DNA of 64,000 nt from contig NZ_VWXX01000001.1 in assembly GCF_008632335.1 (NCBI RefSeq), positions 62,001-126,000 of the forward strand, in the 5' to 3' direction. The notes below the pieces were generated by a model. It had not been told where the DNA came from, searched no databases, and worked only from the letters and a program-made list of their open reading frames with translations. A program made the translations under genes and the position numbers. The stretch is from Thiohalocapsa marina (GTDB taxonomy: Bacteria; Pseudomonadota; Gammaproteobacteria; Chromatiales; Chromatiaceae). The first letter of the stretch is position 1; each line of letters begins with the position of its first letter. Shown here in pieces: positions 40,644-56,534 of this stretch.

Positions 40644-43124
40644 TTAGCGAAGTTTCAGGGCGTCGGCTTCGGCGGGGCGGCCGATCAGGTAGCCTTGCAC
40701 CAGGTCGCAGCCGGCGGTGGTCAGGTAGGCTAGCTGGGCTTCGGTTTCGACGCCTTCGGCCACCACCTGCAGGCCCAGGTGATGGGCCATGCCGATGGTG
40801 GAGGTGACGATGGCCTCGTCGGTGGCATCGGTGGTCAGGTAGCGGATGAAGGCGCGGTCGATCTTCAGGGCGTTCACGCGCAGGTGCTTCAGGTGGTTGA
40901 GGCTGGAATAGCCGCTGCCGAAGTCGTCCAGGGCGATGTAGACGCCCAGCGCCCGCACCTTTTCCAGTTCGGCCAGGGCCTGCGCCGGGTCGTGCAGCAT
41001 CGTGCGCTCCAGTACCTCGATGCCCAGCAGCGCCGGATCCAGGCCGGTGCGCTGCAGCACCTCGGTGAGGTCCCGCACCAGGGTGCCGGCGATGATTTGC
41101 TGCGCGGCCACGTTGACGCTGACACGCACCGGTGCGACGCGCTGCCAGCGCAGCGCCTGCTCGGCGGCGCGCTCGATCACCCAGCGGCCGACGCTGTGCA
41201 CCAGATCACTGCGCTCCACGGCCTCGATGAAGTCCCGTGGCGACACCATGCCGTCCACCGGGTGCTGCCAGCGGATCAGAGCCTCGGCTGCCACCAGGGC
41301 GCCGCTGTCGGCGGCGACGATGGGCTGATACAGCAGGCGCAGGTCACCGCCCGCCAGGGCGCGACGCAGTTCGGTCTCCAGTTGCACCCGGCGGCGCGCG
41401 GCCTGAGTCAGTTCCGGGCGATAGCTGCCGATGACACTGCTGCCGGCCTGCTTGGCCTGCTTCAGCGCCGATTCCGCATTGCGCAGCAGGGTGTTGACGG
41501 TGGCGCCGTCCTCGGGATAGAGCGCGATGCCGAGACTGGCGCTGAGGCTCAGGCCGTCGAGTTCAGGGATTTCCAGCGGCTGGCTGACCAGTTCCTGCAG
41601 CCCCTGAGCCCCCTGCACCGCCTGTACCGCCGGATCCCGTTTGGTCTCCAGCGGCCGCGCGATGACGAAACCGTCGCCGGTCATGCGCGCCAGGATGTCC
41701 GCGGGGCCGGCGAGACCGGCCAGGCGCGTGGCGATGACCTTCAGCGCCTCGTCCGCCGCCAGCGGGCCATGGCTGGCCACCAAGTCGCGGAAAGGGTCCA
41801 GATTCACCACCAGGATGGCCAGGCGCCGCTGTTCCACCGAGGCTTGCTCCAGGGCCTCCGCCAGGCGCTCGCGCAGCCGTGTCAGATTAAGCAGCCCGGT
41901 CAGGGGATCGTGGGAGCGCAGGTAGGCGATCTCCTCGCTGGAGCGCCTGGCCGCGCTGCGGTCGTTGAAGATGGCCACATGCTGCACGACCCGGTTGGCG
42001 GAGTCGCGCACCAGGTTGATGTTCAGCCACTGCGGATACACAGCCCCGTCCTTGCGCCGGTTCCAGACCTCGCCGCTCCAGTTGTCGGTGCGCTGCAGTC
42101 GGTCCCACAGGGCGTGGTAGAAGCCGGCATCCTGGCGCCCGGAGGCCAGCAGGCGCGGATTCTGGCCGATGACCTCGTTGGCTTGGTAGCCCGTGATGGT
42201 GGTGAAGGCCGCATTCACCGTCAGGATGCGGTTGTCGGCATCGGTGACCATGATGCCTTCGCTGGTGTTTTCGAACACGATGCCGGCGAGACGTTGCTGC
42301 TGCAGCGCATTTCCCTGTTGCTCCACCACCCGTTGCAGCAGGCGTACGTGCACGTCCTGCACATCCTTGAGCAGTTCGTGCCGACCCAGGATACCGACCA
42401 GCCGTCCGTCGTCCGCCACCACGGCCAGGTGCCGGACGTTGAGCTCAAGCATGCGCGGTCCGGCGTCGTAGGCGGGCGCGTCCGGGGCGATGCTGTGCAC
42501 CGGACAGGACATCTCCGTCGCCACCGCCACTTGCCGCAGATCCCGGGCATTGCCAACCAGGCGGATGGCATCGCGCTCGCTGAGGATGCCCACCGGGCGC
42601 GCGTCTTCGACGATGATCACAGAACTGAAGTGCCCCTCTGCCATGCACGCCATGGCCTCGGCCACGGTGGCGGTGGGCGGCAGCGAGACCGGGTTGCGGG
42701 TCATCAGGTCCGCCACGCGCCGGGGCGTCAGCAATTCCTCGGCCCCCAGGGCCCGGGCGAAATCCGTCTCCGACACCAGCCCCTGCAGACGGCCGTCGGC
42801 GTCCACCACCACCAGGTGGCGGAAGCCGCGCCCCGCCATGCGGGCATAGCCGTCGACGAAACTGGTTTCCGCAGTGGCCGTGAGCGGATCCGGCGACATC
42901 AGGTCGCGCAGTGGCGTGTCCGGCACATAGCGATCGCGCACGATCAGCGCCAGGGCATCACGTTCGGTGAAGATGCCCACCGGGCGCTCGTCCTGCACCA
43001 CCACGATCGAACTGACCCGTGCATCGGCCATGACCGACAGGGCCGCCGACAACAGCTGTTCCGGCGGACAGCACACCGGGGGACGGGTGGCGCACAGGTC
43101 CGCCAATGTCAGCTTTTCAATCAT
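40644..43124 (-). CDS. CBS-PAS-GGDEF(degenerate)-EAL cyclic-di-GMP protein
   Basis: An 826-residue cytoplasmic protein: two tandem CBS pairs (residues ~1-265, e.g. PVGIFTERDAL, PVGILSERDAI), a PAS domain (TVNAAFTTITGYQANEVIG), a GGDEF-like domain, and an EAL domain. The GGDEF signature is MTGDGF, so cyclase activity is unlikely. The EAL core is intact ([40 protein letters not shown]), so it should hydrolyse c-di-GMP. CBS domains suggest control by adenine nucleotides. The ATG at 43124 is used because longer frames run into the PhnD-like gene 76 bases upstream, with which it is probably co-transcribed. Confidence 0.87.
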   Translation of the reverse strand: MIEKLTLADLCATRPPVCCPPEQLLSAALSVMADARVSSIVVVQDERPVGIFTERDALALIVRDRYVPDTPLRDLMSPDPLTATAETSFVDGYARMAGRGFRHLVVVDADGRLQGLVSETDFARALGAEELLTPRRVADLMTRNPVSLPPTATVAEAMACMAEGHFSSVIIVEDARPVGILSERDAIRLVGNARDLRQVAVATEMSCPVHSIAPDAPAYDAGPRMLELNVRHLAVVADDGRLVGILGRHELLKDVQDVHVRLLQRVVEQQGNALQQQRLAGIVFENTSEGIMVTDADNRILTVNAAFTTITGYQANEVIGQNPRLLASGRQDAGFYHALWDRLQRTDNWSGEVWNRRKDGAVYPQWLNINLVRDSANRVVQHVAIFNDRSAARRSSEEIAYLRSHDPLTGLLNLTRLRERLAEALEQASVEQRRLAILVVNLDPFRDLVASHGPLAADEALKVIATRLAGLAGPADILARMTGDGFVIARPLETKRDPAVQAVQGAQGLQELVSQPLEIPELDGLSLSASLGIALYPEDGATVNTLLRNAESALKQAKQAGSSVIGSYRPELTQAARRRVQLETELRRALAGGDLRLLYQPIVAADSGALVAAEALIRWQHPVDGMVSPRDFIEAVERSDLVHSVGRWVIERAAEQALRWQRVAPVRVSVNVAAQQIIAGTLVRDLTEVLQRTGLDPALLGIEVLERTMLHDPAQALAELEKVRALGVYIALDDFGSGYSSLNHLKHLRVNALKIDRAFIRYLTTDATDEAIVTSTIGMAHHLGLQVVAEGVETEAQLAYLTTAGCDLVQGYLIGRPAEADALKLR

Positions 43125-43200
43125 CGCCGTGTCTCGATGCCCGGCGCCTGCTGCGGCAGTAACGCCAGCGCCCGCGGGTTGTAGTTCTTGAGACGATAGC

Positions 43201-44109
43201 TCATTGCGCGGGCGGGAGCAGATCCTCGAGCAGATCGATCCGCAACGCACGCACATCATCCCAGTCAGCATCGGCGGCGGGCTCGAAGCCCTCAACGCGC
43301 AGCGGCGCGAGCCGCTCACGGCCGGTCTCGCTCTGCGCCAAGGCCACCATCGCCGCGGTCAGCGCCGCCACCCGGTCCTCCGGCACCCGCGGATGCGCCG
43401 CGAAGGCATGGGGCGTGTAGCCCTCGGTAGTCCAGAGAATGCGCAATTGCTCGCGAATGTCCGGCTCCACCGCCTGCAGCGTGCGTACCACCCCGCCACC
43501 GGCCGGATACAACCCCTTGGCAACGGCGCGGTAGACCGAATCGTGGGAGGAGACATACTTCGGCGTGAAGCCGATCCCCTGCGCTTTCAGGTCGCTGCGC
43601 ATCAGCACGCTGGCGGCGAAGGCCGCCGGCGCCGGAAAGGCGATGCTGGCGCCGTCCAGATCGTGCAGGGACTCGATGGCGCTGTCTGCGCGCACCACCA
43701 GGATGCCCCTGATGCGCGTGTCGGCGACACGGGCAAAGGCGCGATAACCCGGCGCGCGACTGAAGACTGTGTAATGGTACGGATTCATGTAGGCGAAATC
43801 GTATTCGCCGGCGGCAAGGCGTCGCTCGAACTCCGGGATGTCCGGCGCCGTGCGGAAACGCAGTTCCACCCCCAGTGCCTGCTGCAGATGGGTCAGCAGC
43901 GGCGCCCAGTCACGGGCCAGCTTGCTCGCCGACTGCTGCGGCACGATGCCAAAGCTGTAGGTCTCGTCAGCAGGCGGCTCCTCAGCAGCAGCCACACCGA
44001 CCAGGGCCAGGGTCAGCGAACAACCCAGCGCCAGGGTCAGCACCAGAGTCGACACCTGTCTGGTCATTGGCAGACGAGCATAAGACGAAAGAACGCGGAA
44101 TCCGGACAT
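43201..44109 (-). CDS. PhnD-like periplasmic substrate-binding protein
   Basis: A 302-residue phosphate/phosphite/phosphonate-type binding protein. The signal peptide ends LVGVAAAEEP. Family stretches are SFGIVPQQSASKLARDWAPL, DFAYMNPYHYTVF, RGILVVRADSAI and VSSHDSVYRAVAKGL. There is no ABC permease nearby. It is followed by a c-di-GMP protein and is divergent from a large hybrid kinase, so it probably feeds signalling rather than import. GGAGG six bases before the ATG at 44109 decides the start. Confidence 0.83.
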   Translation of the reverse strand: MSGFRVLSSYARLPMTRQVSTLVLTLALGCSLTLALVGVAAAEEPPADETYSFGIVPQQSASKLARDWAPLLTHLQQALGVELRFRTAPDIPEFERRLAAGEYDFAYMNPYHYTVFSRAPGYRAFARVADTRIRGILVVRADSAIESLHDLDGASIAFPAPAAFAASVLMRSDLKAQGIGFTPKYVSSHDSVYRAVAKGLYPAGGGVVRTLQAVEPDIREQLRILWTTEGYTPHAFAAHPRVPEDRVAALTAAMVALAQSETGRERLAPLRVEGFEPAADADWDDVRALRIDLLEDLLPPAQ

Positions 44110-44335
44110 GACGACCTCCATGATCGCGCTGCTGCACATGCAGAACGGCTGAGTGAGGGGAATCCGGACAAAGACGCCCCAAACCCGCAATGGTAAAGGC
44201 GGACAGGCCGTGGCTGGTGAGTGCCTGGGTCGCATTCTACAGCACCCTGACAGGCCGCCGTGCTACATTGAATCAGCAGCGGCAGACTGTTTTTCGTTCC
44301 CTACCCCGGCTTCTGAATCGCAGATCTCTCAGCGC

Positions 44336-48757
<4,422 letters not shown>

Positions 48758-48875
48758 CGACACAGGCGAGTCGGGGCAAGCCGCGGCAACCGAACCTATG
48801 CTGACAAATGGTGTAAATCCAGCACGGTGGTGCATCATCATCTGGTGGAAGAGTTCGACTGGGCCGGACGCTGAT

Positions 48876-50372
<1,497 letters not shown>

Positions 50373-50435
50373 GGATTCGTCCGGTCGCTGGGTTGATCAG
50401 TCGGGTTGATTCTGTCGGGTTGATGCCTGAGTGGA

Positions 50436-50766
50436 TCAGAGGCGTTGCACAAAGTCCTGCAAACGGCAGCGCGCGTCTGCGTAACGCAGACGGGCAATGG
50501 CCCGACTGACCTTTGCGTAGTCTTGCTGCAGCGCCGTGCCCTGGAGCTGGGCAAGGATCTCGGCGTCCTTGCCCCGGGCGCTGGCCCGGCCGGCCTCCAG
50601 CAGGCGCTTCAGCTTCGCCAGGTCCGGCAACAGGGCCTCGACGTCTACGACACGAGCGGGCGCAGCGCCACCCCCCGCGGCGGCTGGCGGTGGGTCGTCG
50701 CCGCAGTGGACTGCCGACCCCTGGCCTGCGCCGGGCGCTGCGACGGACTCTGAGACCGCTGGGGGG
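50436..50766 (-). pseudogene. Out-of-frame C-terminal tail of the PAS-kinase
   Basis: A second minus-strand frame here reads through a Pro/Ala/Gly linker ([16 protein letters not shown]) into a helical tail, VEALLPDLAKLKRLLEAGRA to RLQDFVQRL, before a stop at 50436. A tail of this sort ends the neighbouring kinases. Adding one base to the G6 run at 50761-50766 joins the HATPase domain of the PAS-kinase to this tail in one frame. Visible either as a frameshifted gene end or as an independent 64-residue frame starting at 50630. Confidence 0.65.
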
Positions 50767-52216
50767 TGCCTTGTCCCTGGCTGACCGGAATCCCCAGGCG
50801 GACGGTGAACCAGAAGCGGCTGCCCTCCCCCGACCGGCTCTCGACACCGATCTCGCCCCCCATCAGCTCCACCAGGCGGCGGCTCAGGCTCAGTCCCAGG
50901 CCGACGCCACCATAGCGCCGTGTACTGGAGCTGTCCACCTGCCAGAAGGCCGAGAACAGGCCCGCCTGCTGCTCTGGCGACAGGCCGATGCCGGTGTCGG
51001 TGACCGCAACGCGCAGCGGCAGCATGGGTGTGGCCAGGTCTGCTGCGGCGGCTGCCAGGCCGCCGGCATCGCGCACCGGCGTCGCCGTGGGGCGGGTGGC
51101 GTCACCGGCGCAGGAAAACGTCACCTTGATGCACCCGGTCGGGGTGAATTTGAGCGCATTTTCCAGCAGATGCTCGATGACCTGCCGCAGATGCTCGGCG
51201 TCGCCCAGCAGGATGGGCGGCACCTCCGGCGCCACCGAGAAGCTGAGCTGGATGCCCTGGGCCGCCGCCTCCGGCGCGAACCGCGAACGGATCCGGGCGA
51301 CGACCTGCTTGATGGACAGGGGCATGACCTCGATGCGGAGCTGGTCGTTGTCGAGCCGGGCGTGCTCGATCACGTCGGTGAGCAACGCCAGCAGGTCCAG
51401 CCCGGCCTGGCGGATCTTGCCGAGGGTGCGGCGCTGGTGATCGGTGGGCGCGTCGTCGATCAGTTGTTCCGCAAAGCCGATGATCGCGTTCATGGGGGTG
51501 CGAATCTCGTGGCTGACATTGGCCAGGAAATCACTCTTGGCCCGGCTGGCCGCCTCCGCCGCCCGATTGAGCACGCGCAGTTGTTCGGTCAGCGCACGCT
51601 GCTCCTGCGCGCGCTCGCGCAGCGCCCGCTCGGCGCTTCGATCCACCAGTACCAGCAACACACGGTCTGCCTCTGTGGCAACCTTGGGCAGCGGCACGTA
51701 TTGCACGTCGCAGGGCTGGCCGGGCCGGCCGCCGATCTCGCCATCCAGCCCGGGTTCCGGGCGCAATTCCAGCGCCTCCAGCCGTCCCGAACCCGCCTGC
51801 ATGGCATCGCGCAGCGCGTGCGCCAGTGCCGGCCGGCTGTCGAATCCGAACAGTTGCAACACCGATCCGTGCTGCAGGCCGAGGTAGTCGCTGATGCCCA
51901 GATCGTGGCTGGCCTGCTGGTTGGCCTCGGCGATGAAGCCCTGGCGATCCACCACCAGCGCCGGTAACGGCAGATGCCGGAACAGGAGCCGGTACTGCTC
52001 CAGGGCCGTCGCGGTGTCGGCCTGGGAGCGGATCAGTTCCTCGTTCTGGATCTCCAGCTCGGTCTGATAGATGCCCAGTTCTTCCACCAACTGGCCGAAC
52101 TCCATCTCGGCGACCGTGGCGTCGGTCGACGTCTGGCGGGCCTGCAACAGAGCCGTCGCCTGCCGGCGCAACTGCGTCAAATTGACCTCGCCATGACCCA
52201 TGCTCGTCCGCCTCAT
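50645..52216 (-). CDS. PAS-histidine kinase, C-terminus frameshifted
   Basis: A soluble sensor kinase with an N-terminal coiled region ([20 protein letters not shown]), a PAS domain ([20 protein letters not shown]), HisKA ([20 protein letters not shown]) and HATPase ([33 protein letters not shown]). After the HATPase the annotated frame becomes low-complexity Gln/Arg/Pro sequence and stops at 50645, which looks like read-out of the wrong frame after the G6 run at 50761. The reconstructed gene would extend to 50436. ATG at 52216 or 52201 are both possible starts. It is upstream of the receiver-kinase gene on the same strand. Confidence 0.83.
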   Translation of the reverse strand: MRRTSMGHGEVNLTQLRRQATALLQARQTSTDATVAEMEFGQLVEELGIYQTELEIQNEELIRSQADTATALEQYRLLFRHLPLPALVVDRQGFIAEANQQASHDLGISDYLGLQHGSVLQLFGFDSRPALAHALRDAMQAGSGRLEALELRPEPGLDGEIGGRPGQPCDVQYVPLPKVATEADRVLLVLVDRSAERALRERAQEQRALTEQLRVLNRAAEAASRAKSDFLANVSHEIRTPMNAIIGFAEQLIDDAPTDHQRRTLGKIRQAGLDLLALLTDVIEHARLDNDQLRIEVMPLSIKQVVARIRSRFAPEAAAQGIQLSFSVAPEVPPILLGDAEHLRQVIEHLLENALKFTPTGCIKVTFSCAGDATRPTATPVRDAGGLAAAAADLATPMLPLRVAVTDTGIGLSPEQQAGLFSAFWQVDSSSTRRYGGVGLGLSLSRRLVELMGGEIGVESRSGEGSRFWFTVRLGIPVSQGQGTPQRSQSPSQRPAQARGRQSTAATTHRQPPRGVALRPLVS

Positions 52217-52400
52217 GCCTGCCTGCGATTCCCCATCGATTTTGTAGCAGATTTGTGGAACTACCGCCATCGGCAAGCGTAATGCCCGGCGATTTCCGTC
52301 AACATGCGTCTGCGCGGCTGACACAGGCAATTCATGCAAGGCCGGACACTGCAATGCGGCAGAGATTTGCCGTATCCTGCAGCGCTTGTCACCCGTTGGG

Positions 52401-54947
52401 ATGACCATCGCCGCGGACGGGTCATCCGCCGCTTCACTGCGCCGCTGGAGACAGTTACAGGAGTTTCGCCACGCCATACGCATCCTGCTGCCCTTGCTGC
52501 TGTTGCTGTTCATACTCGCGGCGCTGGGGCTGCTCGTGCTGGAGAAACTGCGCGCGCCGGACAGCACGGCGGCGCTGCTGCCGCTGCGGGCCCTTGCGAC
52601 ACCGACGCATCTGCTGGAACTGGGCGGATTGCTGGCGCTAGCGCTGATCGTGCTGCTGAGCGTTTATCTTGGCGTCAGCCGGCGCGCCGGCCGACTGCTG
52701 CACAGTGCCCGTGCCTCGGCCGCGGGCCGGCCCGAACCGCACCGCACACTGACCGGCAACGATGAACTCGGCCGCCTGGATGCGGCGGTACAGGAGCTGG
52801 TTCGACGACTGGCCAGGGCCGTCCAGCGCGTGTCTGACGGCGAGAAGCGACTGACCCGCACCCTGGAGGCGGTAGGAGACGGCTACTGGGAATACGACCC
52901 GGATACGGCCAGGTATTTTTACAGTCCGCGGCTGCAACGGCGCCTGGGTTACCCCCCCGGCAGTCTGGAGCAGCGCTATGGCGCCTGGGCGGCGCAGATC
53001 CATCCGGACGATCTGGAAGCGGCCCGAGTTGCCATGCGCGCACATCTGCAGGGCGGCACACCGCGGTTCGAGCACGAGTTGCGCGTGCGCACCGCCGACG
53101 GCGACTGGCTTTGGGTGCTGGCGCGCGGCCAAGTGGCCGAGCGTGACTCACAGGGTCGCCCGTTGCGCCTGGTGGGCGCCTACACCGACATCAGCCCCCG
53201 ACGGCAGGCGCAGGAGGCGCTGCGACGCACCCGGATCGTCTTCGAGTCCGCCAATGAGGGGGTGCTGTTCACTGATCCGCAGTCCCGGGTCACCGACGTC
53301 AATCCGGCCTTTCTCAGCCTCTGCGGTTACCAGCGCGACGAGCTCATCGGCCGGACACCGGCCTTGCTCGGTTCGGGCCATCACGATCAGGCCTTCTTCC
53401 AGGCCCTGTGGCAGGCGCTGACGACCCAGGGCCAGTGGCAGGGCGAGCTGTGGAATCGGCGCAAGAACGGCGAGCCCTTTCTGAGCTGGGTCACCATCCG
53501 GGCGGTGACCGACAAGCAAGGAGAGCTGTCCAGCTATGTCGGCATCTACGCCGACATCACCCACGCCAAGGCGGCGGAGGAGCAACTGGAGCGGCTGGTG
53601 TTCTTTGATGCCCTGACCGGGCTGCCCAACCGCTCGATGTTCCGCCAGCGGCTGGCCGAGACGCTGCAGGGCGAGGCGCAGCCGGTGCTGCTGTTCATCG
53701 ATCTGGACCGCTTCAAGCTGGTCAACGACACCCTGGGCTATGCCGTGGCGGACGAACTGCTGGTGGAGGTCACCGCACGCATCAAGGCCTTTGCCGACCA
53801 GGCCGAAATGATCGCGCGGCTGGGCAGCGACGAGTTCACGGTGCTGTTCACCGACATCGATGATGTGGATCGGGTCGCGGTCATTGCCCAGCGGATCATC
53901 GACGCCATCCGGCGCACGGTGACGGTGCAGGGCCACGAGATCTTCGTCGACGCAAGCATCGGCATCAGCGTCTGTCCGGACGACGGCCAGGACGCCGACA
54001 CCCTGATCAAGCACGCAGATATCGCCATGGCCGATGCCAAGCAGCTGGGACCGGGCAAGTACCGCTTCTTCATTGCCGACATGAACCGTCGCAACGCCGA
54101 GCAACAGCGGCTGGAGCAGTCCCTGCGCCGAGCCCTGGAGAACGGCGGCATCGAGGTCCACTACCAGCCCAAGGTGAGGCTGGTCGACGGCCATATTGTC
54201 GGCCTCGAGGCCCTGGTGCGCTGGACCGATGCAGAGCGCGGTGTGGTCCCGCCGGGGCACTTTATCCCGCTGGCGGAGCGCACCGGGCTCATCGTCCAGC
54301 TCGGCGAGCGTGTGCTGGAGACGGCCCTGCGGCAATTGGCCCGCCTGCACCACCTGGGCCACGACGACCTGCATGTGGCGGTAAATCTGGCCGCACTGCA
54401 GTTTCAGCAGCCCAACCTGGTGGAGCGCATCGACGGCCTGATCCACGCCAGCGGTGTGCCGGCGGCCGCGCTGGAACTGGAGATCACGGAAACCACCATG
54501 ATGCGCGACATCGATCACGCCATCGCCGTCATGACGCGGCTGCGCGAGCGCGGCAGCCATGTCACCATCGATGACTTCGGCACCGGCTACTCATCGCTGG
54601 AATATCTGAAACGCTTCCCCATCGACGGCCTGAAGATCGACCAGTCCTTCGTCCGCGACCTGGCCAGCGACGCCAACGACGCCGCCATCGTCTCCGCCAT
54701 CATCGCCATGGCCCGCACCCTGCAGCTCGAGGTGGTTGCCGAAGGCGTCGAGACCGCCGCCCAGTGGGACTACCTGCGCCGCCACGGCTGCCAACTGGCG
54801 CAAGGCTACTATTTCAGCAAACCCCTGCCTGCGGATGAACTCGAGCTGCTACTGCAGCAAAACGCCCCGGGCAATACTCCCGTTGCGCCAGACGCATCCG
54901 AAGCGACCCAAGGCAGATCCCAAGATGGCGCCCAGGCCACTCCCTGA
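52401..54947 (+). CDS. PAS-PAS-GGDEF-EAL membrane protein
   Basis: An 848-residue c-di-GMP enzyme. Two N-terminal membrane helices ([20 protein letters not shown] and [20 protein letters not shown]) are followed by a HAMP-like linker, two PAS domains ([35 protein letters not shown]), GGDEF and EAL domains. The GGDEF signature is LGSDEF, a variant of the first Gly-Gly pair, so cyclase activity is possible but not certain. EAL motifs [26 protein letters not shown] and VVAEGVET are intact. ATG at 52401 is chosen; a TTG at 52386 is also in frame. Confidence 0.88.
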   Translation: MTIAADGSSAASLRRWRQLQEFRHAIRILLPLLLLLFILAALGLLVLEKLRAPDSTAALLPLRALATPTHLLELGGLLALALIVLLSVYLGVSRRAGRLLHSARASAAGRPEPHRTLTGNDELGRLDAAVQELVRRLARAVQRVSDGEKRLTRTLEAVGDGYWEYDPDTARYFYSPRLQRRLGYPPGSLEQRYGAWAAQIHPDDLEAARVAMRAHLQGGTPRFEHELRVRTADGDWLWVLARGQVAERDSQGRPLRLVGAYTDISPRRQAQEALRRTRIVFESANEGVLFTDPQSRVTDVNPAFLSLCGYQRDELIGRTPALLGSGHHDQAFFQALWQALTTQGQWQGELWNRRKNGEPFLSWVTIRAVTDKQGELSSYVGIYADITHAKAAEEQLERLVFFDALTGLPNRSMFRQRLAETLQGEAQPVLLFIDLDRFKLVNDTLGYAVADELLVEVTARIKAFADQAEMIARLGSDEFTVLFTDIDDVDRVAVIAQRIIDAIRRTVTVQGHEIFVDASIGISVCPDDGQDADTLIKHADIAMADAKQLGPGKYRFFIADMNRRNAEQQRLEQSLRRALENGGIEVHYQPKVRLVDGHIVGLEALVRWTDAERGVVPPGHFIPLAERTGLIVQLGERVLETALRQLARLHHLGHDDLHVAVNLAALQFQQPNLVERIDGLIHASGVPAAALELEITETTMMRDIDHAIAVMTRLRERGSHVTIDDFGTGYSSLEYLKRFPIDGLKIDQSFVRDLASDANDAAIVSAIIAMARTLQLEVVAEGVETAAQWDYLRRHGCQLAQGYYFSKPLPADELELLLQQNAPGNTPVAPDASEATQGRSQDGAQATP

Positions 54948-54984
54948 ACCAACACCGCAAGACCCCGCCAGCGAAAATCAGCAA

Positions 54985-55013
54985 TTGACGACAGCCCGCC
55001 CAACGCCTATCAT
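54985..55013 (+). promoter_or_regulatory. Promoter of tRNA-Val
   Basis: TTGACG (54985-54990) and TATCAT (55008-55013) with a 17-base spacer lie just upstream of the tRNA, placing the start site about 6 bases before the mature 5' end. Confidence 0.7.
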
Positions 55014-55025
55014 GGTCGGCTTCTG

Positions 55026-55100
55026 GGGCGCGTAGCTCAGTGGGAGAGCACTGCCTTCACACGGCAGGGGTCGCTGGTTCGAACCCAGCCGCGCCCACCA
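55026..55100 (+). tRNA. tRNA-Val (anticodon CAC)
   Basis: A 75-base cloverleaf. The acceptor stem GGGCGCG pairs with CGCGCCC, the D-arm contains GCTCAGTGGGAGAGC, the anticodon stem CTGCC/GGCAG encloses the loop TTCACAC with anticodon CAC (codon GUG), and the T-arm is CTGGTTCGAACCCAG. The genome encodes the discriminator A and CCA end. Its last 27 bases are duplicated at 56490-56516, marking an integration site. Confidence 0.95.
55074..55100 (+). repeat. Attachment-site repeat, left copy (tRNA 3' end)
   Basis: The T-arm and acceptor end of tRNA-Val from CTGGTTCGAACCCAGC to CCCACCA. The same 27 bases recur at 56490-56516 with one difference. This is the usual product of tRNA-targeted integration, with this copy as the intact tRNA side. 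Confidence 0.8.
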
Positions 55101-55117
55101 ATCAAATCAAGCACTTG

Positions 55118-55142
55118 AAAGCCGGCCTCGCGCCGGCTTTTT
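55118..55142 (+). terminator. Rho-independent terminator of tRNA-Val
   Basis: AAAGCCGGC, loop CTCGC, GCCGGCTTT then TT: a 9-bp stem running into a T-run, 18 bases after the tRNA. Confidence 0.88.
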
Positions 55143-55231
55143 GCTGTGTGTCCAAATGGTGCCCAAACGTGGCCCATCCTGAACGGCCAGCAGGCAGGAG
55201 TCATCCGGAATCCGGCGTAAGCGCTCGTCGG

Positions 55232-55552
55232 TCAGGAGCAGTTCGCCCGGATACTGTGCTTCGCTACCTTCCGAATAAACTGCGGCCGCTTCGACAGATT
55301 CTTCCAGGCCAGCGCCGCCACGCCGCCAACGCTGTTCGACCGCAGCGCCTGGTAATCCTCCCACGACTTGCGTTGCACCTTGCCGAGCGAGCGGTTGCTG
55401 ATGCCGCCCAGGCGCATGCGCACCAGCACCTCGGGCAGATACACCACCCGCCCCTGCAGTTGCATCAGCATGCGCAGCATCAGGTCATCGTCCGCGGCGA
55501 TGCGATAGCGGGTCTCGAAGACGCCGAACCGCTCATACAGCGAGAGCCCCAC
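55232..55552 (-). pseudogene. Truncated family 2 glycosyltransferase (C-terminal half)
   Basis: A 106-residue fragment reading SLYERFGVFETRYRIAADDD, then LMLRMLMQLQGRVVYLPEVL and RMRLGGISNRS. This is the C-terminal half of GT2 (WcaA-like) glycosyltransferases, which normally need about 120 more residues with the DXD donor site at the N-terminus. The frame begins abruptly beside the vapBC 3' end, so the gene was cut when the island was rearranged. It should be inactive. It hints that a polysaccharide cluster once lay at this tRNA site. Confidence 0.75.
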
Positions 55553-55573
55553 TCATAGGCGTGATGGCAGTTC

Positions 55574-55987
55574 TCAGGGAATGTGAACCGGTGGTTGCAT
55601 GTGCAGTTTGACAACTCGTTTACGGAATCGGGCATCAAAGCTGGCCATGGCGTCGCAGTGCCTGGACTGCGCCAAGTGCAGGGCATCAGAAAAATCCAGA
55701 CCCTGTCGGTAGCCTTCAACCGCCTCTGCGATGGCCGCCGCACGATCAACCACCAGATGCTCAATGTGCAATAAGTCTTCAATCACGCTGAGCACTTGAT
55801 CTCGCGGCAATTCATACACGCCACGCAGCACCCAATCCAGCTCTTGCACGACCGTCACCGGCAGAAACAATGTCTGACCAGATGTCAGTAGCGCCTGCGC
55901 CGCAGTTTGCTGCTGTTGGGTTACCGCATCCGCCTCCGCTTCATGAACGATTGCGCGCGCCAGAATGTTGGTATCCAGTGCGATCAT
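55574..55987 (-). CDS. vapC: VapC-type PIN-domain ribonuclease toxin
   Basis: A 137-residue PIN nuclease. Acidic metal-binding residues are in IALDTNILAR (D5), VVQELDWVLR, LDFSDALHLAQ and ASFDARF. VapC toxins cleave RNA, often initiator tRNA or rRNA. The gene overlaps the antitoxin by 4 bases. The pair sits within the small tRNA-Val island, a common place for such addiction modules. Confidence 0.88.
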   Translation of the reverse strand: MIALDTNILARAIVHEAEADAVTQQQQTAAQALLTSGQTLFLPVTVVQELDWVLRGVYELPRDQVLSVIEDLLHIEHLVVDRAAAIAEAVEGYRQGLDFSDALHLAQSRHCDAMASFDARFRKRVVKLHMQPPVHIP

Positions 55988-56262
55988 GGCGCCTTGGCAT
56001 GGGCCTCGCGCTGCGCTAGCCGCGCCGCAACAACGGCTGCGTCCATGTCTTCAATGGCAACGGGCTTGCCGCGATGCATCGCCCGGCCAAATAACACCGA
56101 AGCCGGCTTTTTGCCCCCTGCCCGCGCGGGTTCGATGAGGATCCCCGCGCCATCCGGCGCAAGCCGCACCTCCACCTGCGCACCCGGGGCGAGCGCAAGC
56201 TGCTGACACAACTCAGCGGGCAGCACAACCTGCCGTTTGGCCGATAGGGTCATGGTTGACAT
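55984..56262 (-). CDS. vapB: AbrB/SpoVT-type antitoxin
   Basis: A 92-residue antitoxin with an N-terminal swapped-hairpin AbrB DNA-binding domain (TLSAKRQVVLPAELCQQLAL) and a C-terminal toxin-binding segment with AIEDMDAAVVAARLAQRE. It should neutralise the PIN toxin and repress the operon. GGAG ahead of the ATG at 56262 decides the start over 56322. Confidence 0.85.
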   Translation of the reverse strand: MSTMTLSAKRQVVLPAELCQQLALAPGAQVEVRLAPDGAGILIEPARAGGKKPASVLFGRAMHRGKPVAIEDMDAAVVAARLAQREAHAKAP

Positions 56263-56342
56263 GGCGGTTCTCCGTGAAAATGCGTGTAGCCTTAGCTTAT
56301 GCCAGAAACGCCACCCGTTCAACGACGTTCAACGCCTGAAAG

Positions 56343-56402
56343 TCACTGCCCAAAATATGCGATCGTCGGCCGTAACCCATTACGCAGCGCTTGGGAGCCG
56401 CC
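56343..56402 (-). pseudogene. Nucleotide-sugar epimerase remnant, copy 1 (C-terminal tip)
   Basis: The minus strand reads LRNGLRPTIAYFGQ then stop, with GAPK-like residues just upstream in another frame. It matches the C-terminal end of UXS/RmlB-type SDR epimerases (EPKVxLxEGLxxTIxYF). A second, longer copy lies at 62436-62576. About 4 bases are missing relative to the family. Confidence 0.6.
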
Positions 56403-56489
56403 GGCGGTGCGCTTCCAGGCCGGGCGCAGCAACGACTGCTGGCACTTCGATCTGAGCCCGTCGGACCTCAAGCACGTCAAGCGCCCGGC
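56401..56489 (+). pseudogene. Transposase remnant
   Basis: The plus strand reads VRFQAGRSNDCWHFDLSPSD then LKHVKRPAWFE, resembling the start of the DDE integrase core of IS transposases (xNDxWxFDxSPSDLKxxK). The rest is absent; it ends at the att repeat. The IS family is not certain. Confidence 0.5.
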
Positions 56490-56516
56490 CTGGTTCGAAC
56501 CCAGCCGCACCCACCA
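56490..56516 (+). repeat. Attachment-site repeat, right copy
   Basis: Repeats the last 27 bases of tRNA-Val (55074-55100) with a single G-to-A change in the acceptor part. Together with the tRNA it bounds a ~1.4-kb insertion. Confidence 0.8.
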
Positions 56517-56534
56517 TCAAAGCAGATAGATACG

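Noticed and set aside
40779-43184. 801-residue plus-strand frame
   Set aside because: Exact antisense of the CBS-PAS-GGDEF-EAL gene; composition typical of a shadow frame.
56299-56529. 76-residue plus-strand frame as an intact gene
   Set aside because: It is a patchwork: antisense of an epimerase remnant, then a transposase-like fragment, then the tRNA repeat.
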